DNA from: Sacculina carcini
Lineage: Eukaryota; Arthropoda; Thecostraca; Sacculinidae
Assembly: GCA_916048095.2 (NCBI GenBank)
Contig: OU696588.1
Span: 7,715,501-7,779,500, forward strand
Length of the DNA stretch: 64,000 nucleotides
Direction: 5' to 3'
In this document: in pieces, positions 12,016 to 22,436 of the stretch
Position numbering within the stretch: the first letter of the stretch is position 1
Layout of the letters: every line of letters begins with the position of its first letter
Translations under genes and position numbers: made by a program
Notes under the pieces: model-generated
Told to the model about the DNA's origin: nothing
Database searches by the model: none
The model's input: only the letters and a program-made list of their open reading frames with translations

Positions 12016-12383
12016 GTTGGATGTTTCTTTTTTGAATCATATGTATTGTTCTTGATTGTTATTTATTACTTATTTATTAATATTTATTCTTATTTATTGA
12101 TGGCTGTTTTTTAATGAATCACATATTTATTGTTAATTGTTATTATTTATTGAGGAACGTGGGCGGAGTGACATTATGGATTGTTATCGGATGATGGTTT
12201 ATTATTTATTGTTATTTATTTATTATTTTCTTTCCAACTCTCTTTCTAGACTTTTTTCTCTTCGAACTCTCTTTCTCTCTGAATCTTTTGGGCGCTTCCG
12301 GTACATGGGGCCACCTTAGGGTGGTAATAGTGCTTGCACTCTTCCCATGCTACTGGATTTGCCTGTAATTAATAATAATAATA

Positions 12384-12648
12384 GAATACTTCACCTGATT
12401 TCCAGCAGTATTTCAGAACCTTGTACAGAATTTGTCGCTTTATCCAAGGCATTTTCGTGCGCAATACTTTGTCGTCATTTTCGATTTAAATAGCCGTAAC
12501 CATGGGCGTAAATTTGTGTCGAGGCTCGTGGGGGGATGATGGTCATCATGCATTGATGTTCAAAGTTGCTCAGTTGACCCTCAACTAACTTATACATATT
12601 CAATTTCAACACACATATACCTCAATGCAAAGTATATCATATGGACTA

Positions 12649-12654
<6 letters not shown>
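12384..12654. other. No gene; possible hAT terminus
   Basis: No coding signal was seen. GGGCGTAAATTTGTG followed by GTGGGGGG near 12503 resembles the GGGGCGTA-type ends common on hAT elements of the ZMYM1 type. It could therefore be the 3' end of the hAT element whose transposase lies at 13000-15000. The opposite end was not identified. Confidence 0.3.

Positions 12655-12737
<83 letters not shown>
12655..12737. repeat. (AC)n microsatellite
   Basis: An almost pure AC dinucleotide run of about 80 bp. Confidence 0.97.
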
Positions 12738-12738
<1 letters not shown>

Positions 12739-12997
12739 TGGGTACCGGAAAAACACTACTATCGGACTGAACAGTATCACAGGTGTAAGCACAAACTTAT
12801 TTAACGGAAATATAGGTGATGACAAACAAACATATTTATTTTACCGTATGTTGCATATCATCAACACACTGAGCAAAAACGCATAGTGGCTAACACATAG
12901 AAAACAAGATCAACGTATACCACATTTTATCACATTATCGCATGTGTTAACATAACATTATCAGAGATATTGGTGATGAATATCTCTCTATTTAGCA

Positions 12998-15010
12998 AGA
13001 GCCAAATAGAGAGATCCGCTGCGCAGACCTTCCAAAAAATTCTCTAACTCGCACATTTATATCAACTGAATCGAGAATATCCTTGTGTATATGAGCAAGG
13101 GCAATGTGGTTCAGAAGTGTTTGCGACATTGTGCTTCTCAGCCATGTTTTGAGCCTACGGAGGGCAGAACAGCTTTTGATTCACAACTTGTTACAGGGCA
13201 GACAAGAAACAGCTTCAACAATGTCCGCATCTCAGAAAAAATAGCTCTAGAAACCGTCTCCATCGCTCCATAGGCATCTTGAGCAGAACTAACGGACAGA
13301 TTTTGTGGTGCCGATAAACATTGGAAGCTGAAACTTCAGTTGTTCGGGATTGATTTCCGTATTATGAGATGCAACGACTTCATTCACCGTTCCTGTGGTG
13401 AATTTTTTTTCAAGTAGTATATAACGGTTAAGACCTCTACTGTCCAGTAGATCATTCAACTGCGTCCTTACACAGTCTGGCATCTCGACATACTGCATTT
13501 TATAATGTTGGCGAGCAGTATCTGGGAGGTATGATTTTGCATCTCCGCCGAATTTGCATAATGTCCTCCAATCCTAGAGAGTTCACTTGTGATTCTGCAT
13601 AATCATACATTGCGTCGCCGCTGCCTGTTTCAGCCATTTCAGTCAAAGAGTCTAAAAGCAAGCGGTACTGCTTAATGACACTAACGACGGGTTGTGAGCT
13701 GCGCAACCAACGAGTCGGACAGATTGGCCGAATTTGACGAGCAGGAGAGTTTCCCGTAGACACCACGATCTCTTTGAACATTGACTGCAATAGAGACATC
13801 AGCATGCGCTTGTTTCAAGTTTAATTTGTTTGTTTGATTTTTGTTTAAGGTCGCATTCTGAATCGCATCAAACATATAAACAATTTCTGCATACGTGCAA
13901 GTTTTGCGTTTTATCTGTCTCGGATGATTCCTTGATTTGTATATTATTGTCAACTACATCTAATGCTCTGAAAAACCAAAATGTGGCGAGTTATTCCAAA
14001 TATTTGATATGATATGCTCATATGATGATACAAAAATTATAACACTTGGATGCAAATATTAAAAATTAATATACGATGCTAGGAAATTGTCACTGCTAGA
14101 TGAAATAGTGTTTTGTAGCACTTGTACTAACCTTGAACTTTCCAGACCTGTGCAATAGCACTCCCAGCTCATGTACCCACTGTATAGCGTCACGTACGCA
14201 GACACTAACATCTACGGCCTTCTGCATGATCAGATTGATCTGATGAGCTCCACAATGAAAGTAAATGGCTAGTGGCTGCTGTTGCAATATTCTCGCTTGA
14301 CATCCCTTACACGCACCGCTCATATTTGCAGCACCATCGTATGTTTGGGCTCTTAAAGCTGAGAGCGGAAGGCTGAGTCTGGTGATTACGTCTAATAACA
14401 CTTTGCAGACAATATCACCCGTGGTGTTTGTAGTATTGTACATTACGACAAATGACTCGATGATTGTCAGGTTATCATCAACATGTCGGATTCAGATGGA
14501 ATCTTGTTCTATGCCACTTATGTCCTGCGTTCCGTCTACAATAACAATAATTGTTCCTCTTTGATTGATTTTGGCAAAATCCTTAGTATATGATGACAGA
14601 ATATCTCGATGATTTCATTCTGTACTTTGGGAGATACGAAACTGGTTGTTCTCTGCATGTGACACCTTAGCTCATTGTCGTCAGCAACAATCATACTTGC
14701 AAGCTGGTAAAAGTTTCCTTCCAACGTATCCTTGCCTCGAAACGGCAGTCCTTGACGCAGCAGGTAACGAGCACAAGTGAACAGTTTTGTCAGGCAAGTG
14801 TATGCTGTTTGCTGCTGCTTTCTTTTGCCGTCATCAATGATACTGTCATCCGGTTTTGTCTCCACCGCACACAATTGGGAGGTGGCAAATCTATGCTGAT
14901 GGGAAGCCTCGTGCTCACGGAACACACACAGTGCTTTTTCCAGTTTCCAAACCCACGGCTAATGAAGTTTCTTTTCCACTGATCGCCCAAATTTTACAGC
15001 GAATAAGCCC
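12998..15010 (-). pseudogene. Decayed hAT transposase (ZMYM1/TTF-type)
   Basis: Reading on the minus strand, the pieces appear in the order expected for this family. A TTF-type zinc-finger remnant with GFGNWKK is at about 14930-14990. A block with YLLRQGLPFRG is within 14536-14925. The catalytic-core piece with YDGAANMSG and HCGAHQINL is at 14096-14443. A middle piece is at 13500-13805, and a C-terminal dimerisation region with SALRRLKTWLRSTM and ALAHIHKDI is at about 13000-13240. At least three frameshifts and an internal stop break the frame, so this is a dead copy. In a live element the protein would cut and rejoin DNA at the terminal repeats. The C-terminal piece is short but unmistakable. 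Confidence 0.85.
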
Positions 15011-15108
15011 ATACTTCAGTCAATATTTCAGTCATAATCAACAGTCAGTGGTTGCCTGACTGGTTGAGTGAAGACGTGTTAATTGTGCTTGAGTTTATGT
15101 TTTTGTAA

Positions 15109-15894
15109 TTGTCCTTCAACTGTGCGGCAATGACAAACATTGGTGAATTGTCAGAGGCGTTGAAAGAATGTCTGATGAGTCCGGGAGTTTTGGAGGCCAT
15201 CAAGGAGAAATTGGTGGCACCAGCGATAAAGGCTGCAGTGGAGGAGGCTCTGTCCGCCAAGGATATAGAACTGGTGGAGATCAAGAACGAGCTTCGTGAA
15301 GCTCAAGCAAAAATAAATCTCCTCGAGCAACAAATGCTGCGCAAGCACCTGTTCGTATCAGGAATAGAAGAGGTGCGTGGAGAAGATACGCAAAAGATCG
15401 TGCAAAGCCTATCTGCAACACTAAATACAGATATATCAACCGAAGATGTTGAAGAGGCTTACAGAATCGGTCAGCCAAAAGATGGTCAACACCGCACCAT
15501 ACTGGTCAAATTCGTAAAGCTCCGCAAAAGACAGCAAGTATTTGAAGCGAGGAAGCATCTGAAAAGTGACAAGAAGACACAAAATGTGTATGATAACGAC
15601 CACCTGACCAGAAAGAACAGCAGTACTATGTACGAGCTCAGAAAGATGGAACGGGAGGGCAAGATTTACTCTGCTTGGACAGTAAACGGCCAAATATAAA
15701 TGCGACTCACCGAGAACGCCCGTGTGGTCAATGTCTACAGTACGGAAGACGTTATTGCGCAAACTGGCCCGGCTGGACTAGTTTCAAGTGCACCGGTTTT
15801 GTCCAACCAAGCTGTGGCATCGACTGAGTCGCCGAACAAGGACCGCCACCAATGGAGAACTGTCACTAGACGGGTAACCAGACATCATAAGTGA
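15109..15894 (+). CDS. LINE ORF1 protein, coiled coil, one internal stop
   Basis: The frame 15109-15699 encodes 196 residues. After one in-frame TAA it stays open to 15894, so the original product was probably about 260 residues. The first 80 residues are acidic and Ala-rich and end in a likely coiled coil (IELVEIKNELREAQAKINLLEQQ). Residues 85-165 look like the RNA-binding core of L1-type ORF1 proteins (KHLFVSGI, EEAYRIGQ, RTILVKFVKLRKRQQVF). Such proteins coat the element RNA. No EN or RT frame follows, so this is an orphaned 5' end. A similar ORF1 lies on the minus strand at 61486-62036. An ATG at 15130 is an alternative start. Confidence 0.75.
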
Positions 15895-16140
15895 ATTTTT
15901 TTAGCATTACAGCTCATCCGTGGAGCACTGCTCTGATTATAATTGTCTAGTCTAGTACTAAATATTGAGCATAGATAATATTTCAATTTATCAATCCGTA
16001 TTGATCATTGATTGTTTCTCTAACTCATTGGAGGATGTATAGTCATATTAATTCATCATGAGGCTATTTTCTGATTATAAGATACACGATTTATATACTG
16101 TCTCTACTGAAAATTTGAATGCCGCACAGTAATATATTCT
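15895..16140. other. No gene seen
   Basis: AT-rich sequence between the LINE ORF1 and a GT-rich tract. It is where the ORF2 of that LINE would begin, but no endonuclease motif is visible. Confidence 0.5.
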
Positions 16141-16284
16141 GTGTTGTGTGCTGTGTGTTCGTGTGTGTGTGTGTGTGTATTTTGCTTGTGAGTGCGTACT
16201 TGTGTGTGTGTGTGTACTTGCTTATGTGTGTGTGCGTAGTTGCGCTTATGCAGGTGTGTAGTTGTGTGTGTGTGCGTGTGGTTG
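16140..16284. repeat. GT-rich low-complexity tract
   Basis: Broken TG dinucleotide runs. Apparent frames on both strands here are products of the repeat. Confidence 0.9.
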
Positions 16285-17288
16285 TCCTAGACACTAAACT
16301 TAGTGTCCCTAATGAGACTACGAATAACAGCGGGTCGCAGTGGCAACGGACCAGAAAAACGGACAATATTTTCGTGTAGGAAAAAAAACAACTGAGGAAA
16401 TATATTTGATGTACAAAAAAGTATTTGAACACAAATAACTACATCAAAGAAACCCTCATCCATAAAACCAGTTCTAAAAACAGGTTACTAATAAAAAAAC
16501 AGTTAATTTGGTTAAACTTTCCTTGATCTGCCGCCAATTTTTTTCGCATTCTCTACATCTACGAAAACAGTTTTTCCAAAAAATATATTTTGAAAAAACA
16601 ATGGTTTAAAAGAACAGTTTAAATTAAGTGGTTTAACCAGCCGCTTATACGTACCAGCAGGCTACTTGCTATACAAAAGTTATTTGAACGTACATCAATC
16701 AAATCTATCTTACATAGATACTGTTTTAGAAAACATTGTTTCGACAAAAAAGCGTTAGTTTAAATGAACGTTTGGCAAAAAAACACTTGACCAACCAATT
16801 AGCTTGTCTTGTTCTGCTGCCAACATTTTCTTGACCTGTACATTAATAAAACGAATTTAAAACCAGTTTGAAAAACATCATTGCATTTTTTCATAAAAAC
16901 ATGGTTTCTTTTAAAAAAACATTATTATTCAATTAATTTGTTTTGTTATGCTGTCAAATTATTTCAAATATCCACATAATTAAAACCATCTTTAAAAACA
17001 TGGGTTTTCTCAATGAAAAAAAACTTAACCACCGGACCCGGATGCACTTTCAAACAGTCTCCTGAGGTATTTATTGATAAATATTCTTGTTTTTTATGCT
17101 ATTATCAAATTTTCTTTGAAATAAGGCACGTAAAGATGTACAAAACATCAATTGAACTCATTTCTATGTACTAAAATCTAACATCCGATGACAATTGGGG
17201 CTAATTCTAAAAAAAACAAAAAAACACAAAAAAACATGTTTTTTTGTGCAAAAAAACCGCAACCAAAAGAAAGTTTTTTTTGCATCAC
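16285..17288. repeat. A-rich dispersed repeat, copy 1 (truncated)
   Basis: It aligns in reverse orientation with 50090-51075; for example AATGAGACTACGAATAA near 16312 matches the reverse complement near 51045. It contains runs such as CAAAAAAGTATTTGAAC. It ends at TTTTTTTTGCATCAC directly after the stop codon of the mariner transposase, so one of the two truncated the other. No coding capacity was seen. Confidence 0.75.
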
Positions 17289-17291
17289 TAC

Positions 17292-18019
17292 TCATAGGCC
17301 CTCAATGTGTGCCCCTCTTGTTGCCTGGCATATGTCAAGGCGATAGTCAAGTTCCATCCAGACTTTCTGTAGCATATCTGGTGTAATCGCTTGGATGGAT
17401 TCGTTGATACGTTTATGCAGTTCATCCGTGGTCTGGGGCAAGGAAGTTACGTAAACTGTGTCCTTGACGTATCCCCAGAGGAAAAAGTCGCAGACAGTCA
17501 GGTCTGGTGATCTTGGAGGCAATTTGCAGAACACATTGTCATCTTGTCCAGCACGACCAATCCATCGGTTTGGCAGGTTTTTCTTTAGAATTTCGCGGAC
17601 ATTGCGAGACCAGTGTGGCGGTGCTCCGTTCTGCTGAAAAATGTAGTCATCACCTTCACCAGCTTGTAGTCTTGGCAGCAACCATGTCTGTAACATTTCC
17701 AGGTAGGTTTGGCCAGTAATGGACGGCCCTTCAAAGAAAAACGGTCCGTACATAAACCTCTCCGTTACTGCAAAAAAACATTCACTTTGGGAGACTTACG
17801 TTCAATCTCAAGAGTGGCATGATGATTCTGGGTCCCCCATATCCTCACATTGTGCCTGTTCACCTTCCCATTGAGGTGGAAGGTCGCTTCATCACTGAGG
17901 ATGATCTTCGACAGCAGATCAAGATCATTTTCCATTGACTCTTGGAGACCGTGGCAAAAATTAATACGTGTTTCTCTGTCTTGTGGGTATAACTTTTGGA
18001 CCAGTTGCAGCTTATAAGG
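17292..18019 (-). pseudogene. Mariner transposase, catalytic half
   Basis: It resumes in frame with YKLQLVQK after the hAT insertion. The first catalytic Asp is present in ILSDEATF (about 17905). A one-base deletion in a T run (minus strand, near 17775) then shifts the frame before MYGPFFFEGP. The second catalytic position, usually Asp in FQQDGAPPHW, is Asn here (FQQNGAPPHW, about 17630). The third is present in SPDLTVCDFFLWGY. The copy is therefore dead for three independent reasons: the insertion, the frameshift and the active-site change. Confidence 0.9.
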
Positions 18020-18229
18020 CAGTGATTCTCAACCCGCGGCACGCGTGCCGCATGCGGCACAGTAAGGGTCTGAGTGCGGCACAGCTAGCACCAACCGATC
18101 AGCCAGTTGAAAAATATACTTCATAAAACAAGACGATAGCATTATTAATATGGAATTGATGAAAAAACATTCAGAATATCAATACTGCAAAATGACTATA
18201 AAAACGATAAAGTAAAAAATTAGAAAAAT

Positions 18230-18295
18230 GCTGGACTCGAACCCTCAACCTCGCAAAATGATTACAGCGACTAGCAACTGCGCTCTAATCGCAGA
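18230..18295 (-). other. tRNA-like sequence within the hAT element
   Basis: On the minus strand, GGTTCGAGTCC matches the pol III B box and tRNA T-arm. About 35 to 45 bases upstream, TTAGAGCGCAGTTGCTAG resembles an A box and D-arm. I could not fold a convincing acceptor stem or anticodon arm, so I call it tRNA-like and not a tRNA gene. Confidence 0.35.
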
Positions 18296-18370
18296 CGACA
18301 GAGTATGTTTATGCATTTATTTATGGGAGTGCGATAATTTTGGTAAGAAAATTATTTTAGCATGCTAGCA

Positions 18371-18636
18371 CGATAATCTGGGTTGACTTCTACAAGAGCC
18401 TGCCCCGAGCCACCTTTCCCAACCTGACTAAGAATGCTCAGAAGTTCATTTCTCTGTTTGGTTCCACCTATTGTGCAGAGCAGTTCTTCTCAAAGATGAA
18501 GAACACCAAGACAAACAAGAGAATTGCTCTCACGGACGCCCACTTGTTGGCTTCTCTCAAGATCGCGTCGACGCATATGCAACCGGACTTCAAGGCCACC
18601 ATGAATGAGCAGAAGGAGTTTCAATCATCGCACTGA
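18371..18636 (+). pseudogene. hAT transposase C-terminal fragment
   Basis: An open frame without its own start, ending in TGA. It contains FGSTYCAEQFFSKMKNTK, LTDAHLLASLKIAS and PDFKATMNE, the C-terminal dimerisation segment of hAT transposases that resemble GTF2IRD2-type domesticated proteins. It is a leftover from internal deletion of an autonomous parent and is too short to act. Confidence 0.85.
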
Positions 18637-18857
18637 TAATCTTTGCGATGATTGTGGTGTGGTACAATGCCATGTAAAAATGTTTGTATGTGACACAAGA
18701 TAATAAAACGTTGAGAAACACTGTTTTAGACAAAAGTCTCGAGACAAAAGTTGATGACCTTTTTTTAGACAAATGTCCGGAGGGTGCGGCACACTCAGTC
18801 TAAAATGTTCCAATTTGGCACAGTGGGCCAAAAAGGTTGAGAAACACTGTTATAAGG

Positions 18858-19196
18858 GGTAAACCTCAATCGTTTGCGTAAGACCTTTTGTACTGTGCCT
18901 CGTGGAATTTGTAACTCTTGGCTAGCTCTACGAGTTGACTTCTTGGGGCTGCGAACAAAAGCTTGTCCAACATTGTCAACATTTTCTTCCGAAACAGCTG
19001 GGCGTCCGAAATGTCCCTTTCTCTGATCACAAATGAATCCCTTTTCAAGAAAATCATTGTACCACTTCAAAATGGACTTGTTAGTGGGTGGATTGTTATG
19101 ATGGATGCGTCTGAACGAACGCTGCACAGTTGTTACACTGTTTGTTTTGCCAAACTCCAGCACACACCAGCTACGTTGCTGTGGGGTATACGCCAT
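18858..19196 (-). pseudogene. Mariner transposase, N-terminal half
   Basis: It encodes the paired-type DNA-binding domain: YTPQQRSWCVLEF at the start, GRPAVSEENV in the linker between the two helix-turn-helices, then RRASQELQIPRGTVQKVLRKRLRF. This part binds the terminal inverted repeats. The frame runs up to the hAT target duplication at 18850-18857 and resumes on the other side of the insert. The frame listed to 18795 reads through into hAT sequence and is an artefact of the insertion. Confidence 0.9.
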
Positions 19197-19370
19197 CTAG
19201 GATAAGACTGCCGCCTAGCGGGGGATGTAAAAATTTCAACCTTTTAGATAAAAGAAAACAAAATTTTATTAGTTTATGTAACTATAGACACCACAATTAT
19301 ATGGTTATGAACGTCATACGACATACTATGAATATTTGAAATCAAGGAGTGTTTTTGTGCCCACCCTGTA

Positions 19371-19393
19371 GATAGATAGATAGATAGATAGAT
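19371..19393. repeat. (GATA)n microsatellite
   Basis: Five tandem GATA units exactly between the mariner end and the start of the next LINE. Confidence 0.9.
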
Positions 19394-19709
19394 GATGCTG
19401 TTTCGACTTGCTCTTACTGTTGCTGACGCTAATCTTCTCAGATCCGGGTCACGGCACGGATTTCGGTTTCCTCGACAGTGGAGAGAATGGTCCGACGCCG
19501 GCACGGGTGACCGGATAGGGCTCAAGAGGGTCAAGGGTGAGTTGCCTGGTGCTCGAGGGGGGTCCCGCCCGGTGCAGTGTCCGCCGTTTGCAGTGGGGCT
19601 GCAGTTGCTGGGTCCATATGGACCGGTGGGGGTCACTGGTCCGGGCCCGGTGCTGTAGCTCCCGCGGAATCGTACCGGGCGGAGCTCGCAGCGAGCTCAG
19701 GGGTATTCG

Positions 19710-21413
19710 GTGCCCGTACAGCGCGCACTACCACTGGCGTGGCATCCCATGCTGGCTCTGCCCGTCCCCCCAGTAGGGCCCCGTGCAGAGGTGGGTGGTC
19801 GTGCGCGCAGAGACAATGCAAATATATATGGCCTCCAAAACTTTAACCACCCCAACTGCTGGTCGTCCATCGGGCGATCGGCCACGGCCGCCGAAAGGTG
19901 GCCGTACTCTGAGCCACATGCACGACGAGAGTCGTGTTGCACCTGTGCCGATGGTGCTGGTTTTTACCAGCACGAACACGTGACTCTGTCCTCGCTGAAC
20001 CAATTCCGTCGTCTGGATGGGTTCAAGAACATTGGAGACGCGCCTGTTGAAGCCAGCCGACAGAGAGACGGTTCTCTGCTGGTCAAGTACGCAACTGAGA
20101 CGGCAGCAGCCCGCGCGATGAAGGCCGACACTTTTCGGTATCGCGTTGGATCGGGCAATGATAAGCTTTGGATGAGCACCCCCATCTCGGTGTGTGCGCA
20201 TTCGACACTTAACCATGCCAGAGGCGTTATGTTTTGTCGTGCGCTAGAGGGTGTTGAGAACGAGGAGATATGCGACGGATTGGCATCCCAAGGTGTCATC
20301 CGCGTGGAGCGCATCGTCCGACGGTGTGAGGGTAGCGAGGTGCCAACGCACTCGTTTTTCCTCACGTTTGACGGTGTTGATCTGCCGGATGACATCAAGG
20401 TCGGTGACATCCGTCAGCGTATCCGAGTCCGCTCCTACGTGCCTAACCCGATGCGGTGCTACAGGTGCCAACGTTTCGGACATACGAGCTCCCGCTGTAA
20501 TCGTGCAGAGATCTGTGGACGTTGCTCATCCGAACGGCACACCGCTGCTGATTGCAAAGAGGAATATTTCTGTGTCAATTGCAGGAGCAGCGGTCATGCG
20601 TCTTCGTCGCGTGACTGCCCGGAATGGCTGAAGGAGAAGGAGATTTTGGCCACTCGCACTGCCCAGCGCTGCAGTTTCGGCGAGGCGCGTGCTGTGTACC
20701 GCAGCTCGCATCCGTCGGGCCCGTCCTTTGCCGGCACCGTCAAACTGTCAGCTCAACCTCCACAGTCTGTCGACTCGTTTCTCGAGAAGCTGACAGTTGG
20801 CGATTTTCTCAAGCTGGCTGGACGAATGGGCTTGAAGCTGGTTGTACCTGAGGCTGACAAACTTGAGAATGAACCAACACCGGTTGATCGGCGGTCTGAG
20901 GGGACTGCCGTGCCGCGGTCGCCAACGGCCGCACCCCAGCGGTCCCAGGCGTCCGCGACCCAGCAGCCTGAAAAGGCTGCTGAGCGGCGACCTCAGCGGG
21001 TCGCCGATCGGCCGGTCAACCGGCCGATGGACCGCGCTGGCAAATCGGCAGCGATGCCGGTTAGTCAGGGCGGCAAAAAACCGGCCGCTCAGCAGGCTTC
21101 CAAGCCAGCAGAGCGGTCGTCTCCGAACCGGAGGAAATCCGGAGACTGGACGGTGGTTCAGCACAAGAGCCGCCGTTCGGTCAAGTCAGCCTCGCCGAGG
21201 AGTGACCGGCGAGCTTCTCCCGGTCACAAAGCGAGCGCGGTCCCTGCATCTCCGCACTCGGCGGTTGCTAGCGCACCGCCTTCCGCACACGACGGAGCGA
21301 CTCCCACCACTGCCATGGAGGTGGAGAGTTCCTCTAAGCGGAAGCTCTCGGCCTCTCCAAGTGGGTCCCCACCTGACGCGGAGAGAGGACGATCGGCCAA
21401 GCGATGCGATTAG
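19710..21413 (+). CDS. LINE-3 ORF1: gag-like zinc-knuckle protein
   Basis: A 567-codon open frame. Residues 100-230 form a globular region with PMRCYRCQRFGHTSSRC as the first CCHC knuckle (about 250). CGRCSSERHTAADC and CVNCRSSGHASSSRDC follow. The remaining 230 residues are rich in Pro, Ser, Ala and Arg and probably disordered and basic. Proteins of this kind in I- and jockey-like elements bind the element RNA. Codon use is GC-rich, unlike the flanks. The ATG that truly starts the protein is uncertain, because the first 120 codons show no domain. It ends just before ORF2. Confidence 0.85.
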   Translation: MPVQRALPLAWHPMLALPVPPVGPRAEVGGRARRDNANIYGLQNFNHPNCWSSIGRSATAAERWPYSEPHARRESCCTCADGAGFYQHEHVTLSSLNQFRRLDGFKNIGDAPVEASRQRDGSLLVKYATETAAARAMKADTFRYRVGSGNDKLWMSTPISVCAHSTLNHARGVMFCRALEGVENEEICDGLASQGVIRVERIVRRCEGSEVPTHSFFLTFDGVDLPDDIKVGDIRQRIRVRSYVPNPMRCYRCQRFGHTSSRCNRAEICGRCSSERHTAADCKEEYFCVNCRSSGHASSSRDCPEWLKEKEILATRTAQRCSFGEARAVYRSSHPSGPSFAGTVKLSAQPPQSVDSFLEKLTVGDFLKLAGRMGLKLVVPEADKLENEPTPVDRRSEGTAVPRSPTAAPQRSQASATQQPEKAAERRPQRVADRPVNRPMDRAGKSAAMPVSQGGKKPAAQQASKPAERSSPNRRKSGDWTVVQHKSRRSVKSASPRSDRRASPGHKASAVPASPHSAVASAPPSAHDGATPTTAMEVESSSKRKLSASPSGSPPDAERGRSAKRCD

Positions 21414-21499
21414 GTACCTGTGCTACCTGGTTGTTAGTGTATATTTGCCTTTTTTATCGGGAGTATTTATTTGTATTTTATTCTATTATATTTATTTTT

Positions 21500-22162
21500 A
21501 TGTCCATTTTACAATGGAATATTAGAGGTATTAGACCGAATTTTAATGATTTACTGCATATTTTACACTCCCGACAATCATCGATTTTAGCAATACAGGA
21601 GACTAAGCTTTTAAATTCTTCGTATTTTAGTATTCAGGATTTTAATGTTTTTAGATATGATAATCCCAGCTCGACTATAGCCCACGGCGGGGTTATGCTG
21701 GCTGTTCGCACCAGTGTACCCTGTCGCCGCCTGCATATTCAGTCAGATTTGCAGGTGGTTGCGGTTCGGTGCTGGCTGGGTGGTAGGGAGGTGAGTGTGT
21801 GCTCATTGTACCTCCCGCCTGGTCGCCCGTTCCCAAGGTCTGACGTCGAGTTTTTAATCAGTTCACTTCCGCCCCCTTTTTATGTGTTAGGCGATTTTAA
21901 TGCTCATAGCCCTTTTTGGGGTTGTGATGCATATTGTAGCCGTGGTTTTATTATGGAGGATTTTTTAACTGTTTTAGACATAGGTATTTTAAACACAGGC
22001 ACATATACGCATTGCACCATGCCATCGGGAAGCATGTCCGCTCTGGACCTCAGTCTGTGCAGTCCCAGTCTGCAGGCATCCACGAGCTGGACCGTTGAGT
22101 TTAGTCTGTATGGGAGTTACCACTTCCCTATATGGATCTGTCTCAATGAGGTACCTCAATGA
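21500..22162 (+). pseudogene. LINE-3 ORF2, endonuclease domain only
   Basis: I place the start at the ATG giving MSILQWNIRGIRPNF, typical of the first strand of LINE endonucleases. The frame also opens upstream from 21404. The catalytic-type motifs QETKL, VLGDFNAHSPFWG and the late DLSLCSPSL region are present. After FPIWICLNEVPQ the frame stops at the junction with the 3' tail. No reverse transcriptase remains, so this copy cannot copy itself. Confidence 0.85.
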
Positions 22163-22171
22163 GGTACTATT

Positions 22172-22436
22172 CACGATGTTCTCGGACAGGAGCAATCGGC
22201 GGTCATTGAGGGCCGCATTTTTCAGTTTTTACGGCCTTTGCCTCTTAGAATTATTTATTGAGTTTTATTTCTTGACTTTCACATTCATTTTGTTCACTAT
22301 CACATTTATTTATTTCATCATTCCATTCCTCATGTCCATCATTTTAGGGTGTCTGGGCTGTAAATTGACTGGGGGGTGCCGTATGGACCCAGAGGCCGGT
22401 GCACCCCATAAACACAAATAACGAACGAACGAACGA
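22172..22436 (+). repeat. LINE-3 3' tail, copy 1
   Basis: It shares GGACAGGAGCAATCGG, then CTGGGGGGTGCCGTATGG and GAGGCCGGTGCACCCC, with the copy at 27003-27260. It ends with AACG repeats. Confidence 0.85.

Larger units (their letters stand above)
7990..12383 (+). mobile_element. LINE-1: non-LTR retrotransposon, near full length
   Basis: The element holds a long EN-RT frame (8330-11635) followed by a 3' region with a TTATTGAATCATATTTATTG minisatellite (about 11800-12010). It ends with TACATGGGGCCACC and an (AAT)n tail at 12369-12383, as is usual for target-primed non-LTR elements. The 5' boundary is uncertain, somewhere between 7990 and 8330. Three other copies of the 3' end lie at 40689-40880 (+), 44461-44575 (+, diverged) and 46727-47585 (-). 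No target-site duplication was identified. Confidence 0.85.
18020..18849 (+). mobile_element. Non-autonomous hAT element, 830 bp
   Basis: The termini are CAGTGATTCTCAACC and, at the far end, GGTTGAGAAACACTG, a good inverted pair of hAT type. Both sides carry the same 8-bp target duplication TTATAAGG (18012-18019 and 18850-18857). Removing the insert restores the mariner reading frame. The interior keeps only the last part of a transposase gene (18371-18636) and a tRNA-like stretch (18230-18295). Confidence 0.95.
17289..19368 (-). mobile_element. Tc1/mariner element split by a hAT insertion
   Basis: The transposase runs on the minus strand in two halves either side of a hAT element (18020-18849). 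The 5' terminal repeat begins GGGTGGGCACAAAAACAC (reading minus) at 19368 and is flanked by a TA (19369-19370), the usual mariner target. No matching 3' terminal repeat is present. The sequence changes into the A-rich repeat immediately after the stop codon, so the element is 3'-truncated. Confidence 0.9.
19391..22436 (+). mobile_element. LINE-3: non-LTR element, internally deleted
   Basis: A GC-rich 5' end, a zinc-knuckle ORF1 and the endonuclease part of ORF2 are followed abruptly (near 22165) by a 3' tail that ends in (AACG)n at 22420-22436. The RT region is missing. A second copy of the same tail is at 27003-27260 with a (CAA)n end. The 3' end lies inside the integrase region of the minus-strand Gypsy element, so this LINE, or a rearrangement involving it, disrupts that element. 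Confidence 0.8.

Noticed and set aside
20748-21164. Antisense frames over the LINE-3 ORF1
   Set aside because: They are shadows of a GC-rich coding frame on the other strand.
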